This document shows positions 1 to 5,386 of a stretch of DNA of 7,970 bases, one piece after another. How positions within the stretch are numbered: the stretch's first letter is position 1; each line of letters begins with the position of its first letter. This DNA comes from an uncultured Clostridia bacterium (GTDB taxonomy: Bacteria; Bacillota; Clostridia; Lachnospirales; Lachnospiraceae). Below the pieces are notes generated by a model. The model saw only the letters and a program-made list of their open reading frames with translations. It ran no database searches and was not told the origin of the DNA. A program made the position numbers and the translations under genes. Location of the stretch: contig CAMZAI010000128.1 of the NCBI GenBank assembly GCA_947304065.1, positions 1 through 7,970 on the forward strand, given 5' to 3'.

Positions 1-1
1 A

Positions 2-2572
2 TCAGCAGGTTATCACGAGATGTTCATTTGCGACGTCATTGTAAACCTTGCATTTTCTGCCCGAAACATCGTAGACGCGGACTATGTCTGTCAGCGCGGG
101 ATTCTGCTCGAACTCTGAGACGATATCCGGCGACGAGGCGAGTCTGTCGGGGTGGAAGTGCAGGGTTTTCTCGTTGTTGAAGATCGCTGTGTAGAGTATC
201 TCGGCTTCGACGAGGTCCTGGAAAATGTGGCTTCCGTAGGAGAGCTCGGGGTTGTAGCCGGCTTTGGTCTCTTCGGTCTCGCAGATGATCTCGTAGGCGC
301 TGATGTCGGAGAATGCGGTGGGGACGCCGAGCTCGGGCGAGGTGGTTCCGACGCGGCCGGGGACGATCAGCATCATGTGCTTGCCCAGATCGCGGAAATG
401 CCAGTTAATCCTGCCTATCAGTTTTGCAACGAGATTTTTGTCCTTGTAGGGCATGTTGTAGTATTTGACCGGATCGACGTAAACGATGATGTCGAGCTCG
501 GTTGCTTTGGACATGCCCATTGAAGCGCCGACACTCTCGAGGAAAATGCTCTCAGACGGTATGTCGGGCGGGATAACGGTGCCCGAGGCTTCGGTCTGAA
601 CCTGGAGCGGACGGCACTGGAGAAGGTCGATGGAGTACTCACTGTTCTCAGAGATATTGATCGTGAATTCGGTGTCCACAGGGTATTTATATTCGTCCTG
701 GATGCAGCGGAGCATGCGCTTCATCTGCTGCATAAGGGTTTTGTTGGAGACGAGACCCTTGCAGGAAATGAATTTGACGGTCCCGCTGCTGCCCATATCG
801 CGGAGCCTGCTTTCGGCGTCATAGTCGTGCTCGAGCAGGATGCGGTCGAGGTAGCCGGGAAGGTCGGGCGCTATTTCCTCGAGGGAGAGGCGCTTCAGCG
901 CGTTCTCGGACATATTGATCACTTCCGCATTGCCCTGGGAGAATTTATGCCTGTCGGCTGAGGAAGAATAAATGGTGCGCTCAGGCATATCGAGGTTTAC
1001 GATCCTCGGATATGAGCCTTCGGTGCGGTCTACCGCAGATGTTCCGAGACCCATTACGAGTCTCAGCATTCCGGCCGTGGGATCGCTGTCCTTCATGACG
1101 CGGTAAGGGCTGAAGGAGTAGCCGACGCCGGCGGCGCAGGGCATGTAGTTGCTGCCGTAATACGAGCCCGATACGCGCTGTATGAGCAGCGCCATCTGCT
1201 CATCTCTTTTGTCCAATCCCCTTCTTTTGCGGTAATCGAGCGCAGACAGGCTCATCGAGCTTGCATAGACGATCTTGATCGCGTGTTCGAATTCTGCGAG
1301 CCTTTCGCCGAGAGTTCCCCTGTTCACGCAGAAAACCGACTCGTATTTCCCGGCAAATGCGTTGCCGAAGCCGTCTTCGAGAATACTGCTGGAGCGGATG
1401 ATGTACGGGTCCTGGCCGTAATACTCGATGATCCTGACGAACTGTTCGCGCATCGCAGCGGAGAATTCGCCGCCCATGATCTTTTCGCCAAATTCACCGG
1501 CGAGCTCAAAATAGCCCTCGTCGGAGCGCTGTCTTACTCTTGTTTCCCAGAGATTGTTGTCAACGATATATGTATAATACAGGTCCGAACCCACGTAGAA
1601 GGAATCGTGCGGCTCGAGCACGCCCGCGAGTTCCGGCTCCCTGTTGCGGATGATCGCGCGGGCAAGGAGCATTCCGCAGGCCTTGCCGCCTATCATGCCG
1701 GTTCCGACCATGTGGTCCCTGACCTCAAAATAGTCCTCGGGAGTGAAATTCCGCTTGACCATCTCGCGCATTTTTTCGTCGCGCGTCATCATGATGTCGC
1801 ACATTCGCGCGCATTCTCCGGTGATATCAATCCCGCTGCCGTGGAGCATTTTTACGCGGTTAAAATACTGGTCCCAGGAGTCCGAATACTGTTCCTCGGC
1901 CGAACGCTGCGCCCTGCCGAGGGTCTGGTAAAAGCGGCTCGATACAACGCCGTCGAGAATGGGACGGAAATGCCCGCTTTCGGGCTCGAAGGTATGGGGA
2001 AGGAACATGGTGTCGGAGTTTCTGTTCCAGACCTTTTCGGGGCGCACATAAATGTTCCGGTCGTCCGAATAAACGTCAAAGAACAGCTGCGTCGTGTTGA
2101 GTATCTTATTGATCGCCTGCACGGAGTGCTTTCCGCGGATGATGGGGAAATAAGCCACGGTGTCCAGAATGAACAGGAACGGGCATGTTACGCGGAAGAA
2201 ATTGCCCATCATCAGGTCCGTGGCCCATGCGGTCTGCAGCTCGGAAAGGCAGTCAAAAACATAGAACGCGTCTTTGCCTTCCTTCTCGATGACATTATGG
2301 ATGTCCACGGTGAAATTCTCGAAACGGTGGGAGAGCGGGACGTGGACCGTCTTTACGCCCGGTCGGTCATCGATCAGAGGCTCGTGGCTCGCAAACCGGA
2401 AATATATGATGTTCCGTTTATCCTCGATTGCCTGGCGGATGTAGGGTTCCATGAAGAGCCGGAAATCCGAGAGCTTCGAGACGCGCCATACAACATTGTC
2501 GCCGAGCCTGATGTCGTCGAGCGCCGCGTCCATTTCGGGTATGCCGCTCTTTATCCTGTCAAATGCTGCCAT
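2..2572 (-). CDS. PPDK-type PEP/pyruvate-binding ATP-grasp protein with degenerate KaiC-like N-terminus
   Basis: This is a complete 856-residue protein ending in TGA at the window edge. I chose the ATG at 2570-2572 because AGGAGG lies 8 bases upstream; a longer reading frame up to 2671 would run far into the upstream gene. Residues about 5-190 resemble a KaiC/RecA-like domain (GIPEMDAAL near 10, a Walker B-like strand YVFDCLSEL at 104-112), but no GKT/GKS P-loop is present where one is expected. Residues about 280-660 match the PPDK/PEP-synthase ATP-grasp domain: IGGKACGM at 294-301, RSSSILED at 393-400, FAGKYESV at 406-413, DTEF at 633-636 and LLQCRPLQ at 650-657. The catalytic phosphohistidine domain (TGG-x-x-CH-type motif) and the TIM-barrel PEP domain are absent. 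Residues about 670-856 instead form another domain with GRVGTTSPELGVP at 739-751 and SHIFQDL at 781-787. It probably binds ATP and phosphorylates an unknown substrate, so the PPDK or PEP synthase name should not be transferred. It lies 16 bases behind the RelA/SpoT-like gene, probably co-transcribed. Confidence 0.85.
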   Translation of the reverse strand: MAAFDRIKSGIPEMDAALDDIRLGDNVVWRVSKLSDFRLFMEPYIRQAIEDKRNIIYFRFASHEPLIDDRPGVKTVHVPLSHRFENFTVDIHNVIEKEGKDAFYVFDCLSELQTAWATDLMMGNFFRVTCPFLFILDTVAYFPIIRGKHSVQAINKILNTTQLFFDVYSDDRNIYVRPEKVWNRNSDTMFLPHTFEPESGHFRPILDGVVSSRFYQTLGRAQRSAEEQYSDSWDQYFNRVKMLHGSGIDITGECARMCDIMMTRDEKMREMVKRNFTPEDYFEVRDHMVGTGMIGGKACGMLLARAIIRNREPELAGVLEPHDSFYVGSDLYYTYIVDNNLWETRVRQRSDEGYFELAGEFGEKIMGGEFSAAMREQFVRIIEYYGQDPYIIRSSSILEDGFGNAFAGKYESVFCVNRGTLGERLAEFEHAIKIVYASSMSLSALDYRKRRGLDKRDEQMALLIQRVSGSYYGSNYMPCAAGVGYSFSPYRVMKDSDPTAGMLRLVMGLGTSAVDRTEGSYPRIVNLDMPERTIYSSSADRHKFSQGNAEVINMSENALKRLSLEEIAPDLPGYLDRILLEHDYDAESRLRDMGSSGTVKFISCKGLVSNKTLMQQMKRMLRCIQDEYKYPVDTEFTINISENSEYSIDLLQCRPLQVQTEASGTVIPPDIPSESIFLESVGASMGMSKATELDIIVYVDPVKYYNMPYKDKNLVAKLIGRINWHFRDLGKHMMLIVPGRVGTTSPELGVPTAFSDISAYEIICETEETKAGYNPELSYGSHIFQDLVEAEILYTAIFNNEKTLHFHPDRLASSPDIVSEFEQNPALTDIVRVYDVSGRKCKVYNDVANEHLVITC

Positions 2573-2578
2573 ATCGAT

Positions 2579-2585
2579 CCCTCCT
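2579..2585 (-). promoter_or_regulatory. Ribosome binding site fixing the start of the PPDK-like gene
   Basis: On the minus strand this reads AGGAGGG, near-perfect anti-Shine-Dalgarno complementarity, six bases before the ATG at 2572. It lies in the 16-base gap after the TAA of the upstream gene (2589-2591). It supports independent translation initiation here and rules out the longer upstream start at 2671. Confidence 0.85.
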
Positions 2586-2588
2586 CTT

Positions 2589-3578
2589 TTATTCCGTCGG
2601 ATCGTTCTGGAATCTGGACAGATGCTCGAAAGGGAGGATCTGCCGGCCCCTGAACAATCCGCAGCAGTCATTGATCAGCTGGTTGTTGTACGCTTTGAAC
2701 ATGTTTACATCGATCGTGGAAAGGTCCAGCTCGAGGAGCTTTACGAGCCTTTCATAGGCTTCGTCGAAGAACCTGCACTCGCCCGGGAGAATGATGTCTC
2801 TTTTGGTGCGGCTGATCACCTGCCCTTTTTCGTAGCCGAAATGGTTCGCGTTGCCGATCTCGGCGTGATCGTCCATGTCTTTGGTCCTGAGCTGGACCTC
2901 GGTGTAGCATCTCGTGAAATTGTCGTAAAAGGTTATATGAAGCGACTTATAGTCCGCAGAGGCCGGCGTCTGGACGTAATCACGGTAATACGGCCTGTTG
3001 ATCTCACTCAGGCCGCCGCTCGCGGTATCGGTCTCGAGCTCCGCGGGCTGTGGCGTGAAGCCTTTTTCCTCAATGAAGGACGGAAGATCGTTGGCGATCT
3101 CATAAAGATATTTCAGCTCCTGCTCCTCGAGGCTTTCGCCTTCAGAAACGTGGCAGCGCGGCAGCGAGATGACTATGCGGTAAGCAATCAGGTCCCTGAA
3201 GCAGTGGAGATTGTTCTTTATCTCGGCCTCGGAGGGGTATCTGCCGTTGGTCTTGCAATAGCTGTATATATATTCAAGGATCGCGCCGTTGAACTTCTCT
3301 TCGGCGCGGATCAGCGACTTTATCCTGCCCTTGAAGGTAAATGCAAGGAATGGATATTTTTTGGTCATATAGAGATAGAACTCTTTGAGCCGCTGGGACT
3401 GCGAGGTCAGAAAATCCGTGTGCTCGAGCAGTTCCGTAATCTGCATCAGGAAGTTGCTGTGCGCGAGATCTATGGAATTGTGCGACGCGACGGCTTCTTT
3501 CCTGAGGTCAGAGGAATACAGGAGAAGTATCTTAAGTACCGTATCGCCGGAATAAAGGTAGTCGTTCAGTGTTATCAT
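2589..3578 (-). CDS. RelA/SpoT synthetase-domain protein (small alarmone synthetase-like)
   Basis: This 329-residue protein resembles the (p)ppGpp synthetase domain, which transfers pyrophosphate from ATP to GTP or GDP. Visible landmarks are GRIKS at 84-88 with K95 downstream (the basic ATP-contacting segment), RDLIAYR at 128-134 with the likely metal-binding D129, ADYKSLH at 208-214 (the usual NGYRSLH), EVQLRT at 227-232 with the likely catalytic E227, and HAEIGNANHFGYE at 238-250. There is no N-terminal HD hydrolase and no TGS or ACT domain, so it is closer in layout to small alarmone synthetases, though longer than most. Residues 1-75 are probably helical and not recognised. The Asn-Gly of NGYRSLH is replaced by Ala-Asp, while the base-stacking Tyr (Y210) remains, so activity or substrate may differ. 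GGAGG lies five bases before the ATG. It is first in a two-gene unit with the PPDK-like gene and lies just behind a structured RNA with a terminator. Family call is firm; ppGpp synthesis itself is unproven. Confidence 0.85.
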   Translation of the reverse strand: MITLNDYLYSGDTVLKILLLYSSDLRKEAVASHNSIDLAHSNFLMQITELLEHTDFLTSQSQRLKEFYLYMTKKYPFLAFTFKGRIKSLIRAEEKFNGAILEYIYSYCKTNGRYPSEAEIKNNLHCFRDLIAYRIVISLPRCHVSEGESLEEQELKYLYEIANDLPSFIEEKGFTPQPAELETDTASGGLSEINRPYYRDYVQTPASADYKSLHITFYDNFTRCYTEVQLRTKDMDDHAEIGNANHFGYEKGQVISRTKRDIILPGECRFFDEAYERLVKLLELDLSTIDVNMFKAYNNQLINDCCGLFRGRQILPFEHLSRFQNDPTE

Positions 3579-3615
3579 GCTGTCCTCCCAAATAAGTGAT
3601 CTTTAGCTTCAGGAC

Positions 3616-3647
3616 AATAAAAAAGCGCCTGACAAAAAGTCAGACGC
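3616..3647 (-). terminator. Strong rho-independent terminator
   Basis: On the minus strand, GCGTCTGAC (3647-3639) pairs with GTCAGGCGC (3633-3625) in a 9-bp stem with one G-U pair and a UUUUU loop, followed by UUUUUUAUU. The plus-strand reading lacks a comparable U-tract, so it acts on minus-strand transcripts. It sits about 37 bases before the RelA/SpoT-like start codon. It could end an independent small RNA or act as an attenuator for the downstream operon. Confidence 0.9.
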
Positions 3648-3783
3648 CGTTGTCCGTTAATAAAAATAACGAGAATGTTCAGGACCGGCCACAGTTTAGC
3701 CAGTTAATTTACGTCCGTAAGAAAACTATATGCCATGCAATGCAGCTAAACGGACGACAGGATTCGAACCCGCATCTGTGACC
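3617..3783 (-). ncRNA. Unassigned structured RNA with T-loop hairpin and pseudoknot potential; candidate leader or small RNA
   Basis: The candidate transcript runs from about 3783 to the terminator U-tract, about 167 nt. Helices found by eye: P1 pairs 3784-3776 with 3694-3686 (9 bp, one G-U; the first pair may lie outside the transcript). A hairpin at 3773-3757 carries the 7-nt loop UUCGAAU on a 5-bp stem, identical in form to a tRNA T-arm. Helix A pairs 3756-3750 with 3718-3712 (7 bp, perfect). Helix B pairs 3751-3745 with 3700-3694 (7 bp, extendable by two G-U). A and B interleave as A-B-A'-B', making an H-type pseudoknot or two competing folds; they share bases 3750-3751. An AU-rich hairpin at 3671-3655 and the terminator follow. 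No open reading frame is evident. It is not a tRNA, since no anticodon arm or matching 5' acceptor strand lies upstream. I could not assign it to a named family; the raiA-motif RNAs of Firmicutes are one thing to test. Promoter and terminator placement make an RNA product likely; its function is open. Confidence 0.7.
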
Positions 3784-3789
3784 GCCTTT

Positions 3790-3818
3790 ACTGTAACACA
3801 AAAGGCTGTGAGTGTCAA
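3790..3818 (-). promoter_or_regulatory. Consensus sigma-70 promoter for the structured RNA
   Basis: On the minus strand TTGACA (3818-3813) is followed after exactly 17 bases by TACAGT (3795-3790). The predicted start is at or near G3783, which places the first RNA helix at the 5' end of the transcript. The perfect -35 box and ideal spacing suggest high expression. No better promoter is visible between the terminator and the RelA/SpoT-like gene, so this is also the most likely source of that operon's mRNA by read-through. Confidence 0.8.
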
Positions 3819-3903
3819 CCGGAGCGGCTTTTTGTAACTTTATCCAACAAAAGAAACTCTTTACATGCAAACAAGTTTCCTGTAGAATATAAGTCATAAG
3901 AGC

Positions 3904-3925
3904 ACCGCCTTTTGAAGGGGGCGGT
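3904..3925. repeat. Inverted repeat flanking the -35 box of the plus-strand operon; possible operator
   Basis: ACCGCC (3904-3909) and GGCGGT (3920-3925) are perfect 6-bp inverted arms separated by 10 bases that contain the -35 element TTGAAG (3912-3917). Binding here would block RNA polymerase, as a repressor operator would. The left arm and its following T-run (ACCGCCTTT) recur at 3781-3789, over the start of the divergent RNA promoter. No regulator gene lies in the window, and the arms are short, so an operator role is inference. Confidence 0.4.
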
Positions 3926-3939
3926 ACGGACTATATAAT
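3912..3939 (+). promoter_or_regulatory. Sigma-70 promoter of the transporter-hydrolase-glycosidase operon
   Basis: TTGAAG (3912-3917), a 16-base spacer and a perfect TATAAT (3934-3939) lie 36 bases before the transporter start codon. The predicted transcript start is near 3946. It faces away from the minus-strand RNA promoter, with about 93 bases between the two -35 boxes. Those bases are fairly AT-rich and hold no recognisable gene. Confidence 0.7.
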
Positions 3940-3944
3940 GCGGA

Positions 3945-3961
3945 CCGCGGCAGGCCCGCGG
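3945..3961 (+). other. GC-only hairpin at the 5' end of the transporter mRNA
   Basis: CCGCGG (3945-3950) and CCGCGG (3956-3961) form a perfect 6-bp stem around the loop CAGGC. It begins at about the predicted transcription start and ends three bases before the AGGGGA ribosome binding site (3964-3969), which lies 5 bases before the ATG. It could protect the 5' end of the mRNA or modulate ribosome access. If transcription starts a few bases later than predicted, the stem would be truncated. Confidence 0.5.
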
Positions 3962-3974
3962 ACAGGGGATACAA

Positions 3975-5360
3975 ATGAATACTGAAAGAGAAAAGAAGCA
4001 GCTGGAGAAGCTGCTTGCCGAGAGACGTCCGAGGCCCATTCATTATCTGGGTATCGCGATGCTTCTGCTCACTATCGTCTACATTGTGGACGAGATCACT
4101 TCGAACATGAACTCATCCATGCAGCCCTACGCGCTGTTTGAGCTCTTCAACATCACTTCGAGAGATGTAAATTCGCCGGAGTACGCGAATGCGATCAATG
4201 TGGTCGCTCCGCTTTCGGTCATCTCGAATCTTTTTCTCATCATCACGCCTTTTTATAAGGCACTTTCGGACAAATACGGCAGAAGGCTGTTCCTGATGAT
4301 CAATACGGTAGGAATGGGACTGGGTATGTGCATCGTTATGACTGCGCAAACTGTGGCCCTGTACATCATCGGTATGCTGTTTATGATGTTCTTTACTCCG
4401 AACGACATGCAGGTGCTCTATATCATGGAGACCGCGCCTAAGGAGAAGAGGGCGACCTACGGATTTATCGCAAAAGGCGTTGCGCTCGTCAGTGTATCCC
4501 TGATCGGAATTCTGTCGAAAATATTCCTGAACGAATCGGATCCGGCCAGCTGGAGAATGGTATATTTGATCCCCGTTATCGGCGCGCTGGTGATCGGTTC
4601 CCTTTCATACTTCGTAATGCGCGAAACGCCCGTATTCGTCGATCAGAGGACGAAATGGCTTTCCATGACGCAGAAGGAGCGCGAGGAGAAGATCCGCAAG
4701 GATAAGGAATCCGGCGCAGGCGAAGAGGGCGGCGTTTTCAAGGCGATAAAGTTTATCTTCAAGACTCCGCAGCTCAGATGGATACTCATCGCAGGCTTCA
4801 TTTTCTTCGCGACAACTTTCTATACCTCGTACTATTCGACGGTATTAAAGGGCGCGATGGACACGGATATGGTGGCCACTGCACTTGTGGTCTATCCTTT
4901 CTTTAACGGCCTGATCACCATACTCTCGGGCTTTTTCTCGGACAAGATCGGACGAAAGAAGGTCTGCCTGATCCTTGGCTCGACCGCGATGCTCGGACTG
5001 CTGGCGTTTGTTATGGCCTGCAGGATGGGGCTGGGACCCGTGGCTGCGGGAATCGCGTACGGATGCTCGATCGGAGGCCTCTGGTCGATGTCTGACACAT
5101 TGATACTTACGATGCCTGCAGAATCGACGCCTTCGGGCATGAGATCGTCGGTAATGGGCACGATCTCCGTGTTGATCGGAGCGGGAATGTTCATCGGCCA
5201 GTTCGCGTTCATCATTCTGCAGAATTTTGTGGCGATGGATGTGCTGTTCCTCGCAATCGGCGTGTCTTTCATGGTCATCTCGCTGATCATCCTGCTGACA
5301 AAGGTTAAGGAAACAAAGGACGCGGATCTGGAGAACATTACGGCTGACACTTATAAATAA
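3975..5360 (+). CDS. MFS transporter, probably sugar or oligosaccharide
   Basis: This 461-residue integral membrane protein of the major facilitator superfamily has about 12 hydrophobic segments. The signature loop motif appears twice, as LSDKYGRR at 97-104 (between segments 2 and 3) and FSDKIGRK at 321-328 (segments 8 and 9), matching the two six-helix halves. A charged cytoplasmic linker spans about 222-260. RETPVF at 216-221 sits where sugar porters carry a PESPR-like motif, and PAE plus R390 at 381-390 recall other conserved positions of that family. The extended loop at about 45-70 lies outside the membrane. An AGGGGA ribosome binding site supports the ATG. It is the first gene of an apparent operon whose last gene encodes an alpha-glucan hydrolase with no evident signal peptide, so import of maltodextrin-like oligosaccharides is a reasonable guess. 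Substrate cannot be read from the sequence, and metabolite:proton symport is an alternative. Confidence 0.85.
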   Translation: MNTEREKKQLEKLLAERRPRPIHYLGIAMLLLTIVYIVDEITSNMNSSMQPYALFELFNITSRDVNSPEYANAINVVAPLSVISNLFLIITPFYKALSDKYGRRLFLMINTVGMGLGMCIVMTAQTVALYIIGMLFMMFFTPNDMQVLYIMETAPKEKRATYGFIAKGVALVSVSLIGILSKIFLNESDPASWRMVYLIPVIGALVIGSLSYFVMRETPVFVDQRTKWLSMTQKEREEKIRKDKESGAGEEGGVFKAIKFIFKTPQLRWILIAGFIFFATTFYTSYYSTVLKGAMDTDMVATALVVYPFFNGLITILSGFFSDKIGRKKVCLILGSTAMLGLLAFVMACRMGLGPVAAGIAYGCSIGGLWSMSDTLILTMPAESTPSGMRSSVMGTISVLIGAGMFIGQFAFIILQNFVAMDVLFLAIGVSFMVISLIILLTKVKETKDADLENITADTYK

Positions 5361-5386
5361 AGCGCATTTGGTTTACGGAGAAGGAT

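Noticed and set aside
1283..2653. A 456-codon open frame on the plus strand
   Set aside because: It lies entirely opposite the PPDK-like gene and the end of its neighbour, has no recognisable motif, and results from GC-biased third codon positions.
2573..2671. Longer N-terminus for the PPDK-like protein, starting at 2671
   Set aside because: It would overlap the upstream gene by about 80 bases, the extra residues are low-quality and unlike the domain, and a strong ribosome binding site marks the ATG at 2572.
2451..3599. A 382-codon open frame on the plus strand
   Set aside because: It is a mirror of the RelA/SpoT-like gene and the start of the PPDK-like gene, with no independent support.
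3616..3783. T-box leader
   Set aside because: The conserved T-box and antiterminator sequence is not found before the terminator, there is no long specifier stem, and the downstream genes are not amino-acid related.
3750..3835. A tRNA gene on the minus strand, suggested by the T-arm-like GGTTCGAATCC
   Set aside because: The region that would hold the anticodon arm contains the promoter -10 box and forms only a stem with an 11-base loop; no 5' acceptor strand complementary to CGTCCGT lies upstream (its complement is downstream). The T-arm is better explained as part of a different structured RNA.
3596..3897. Small open frames across the intergenic region on both strands (61-62 codons)
   Set aside because: They have no suitable ribosome binding sites, overlap the promoter, RNA and terminator, and their peptides are of the type spuriously read from tRNA-like sequence.
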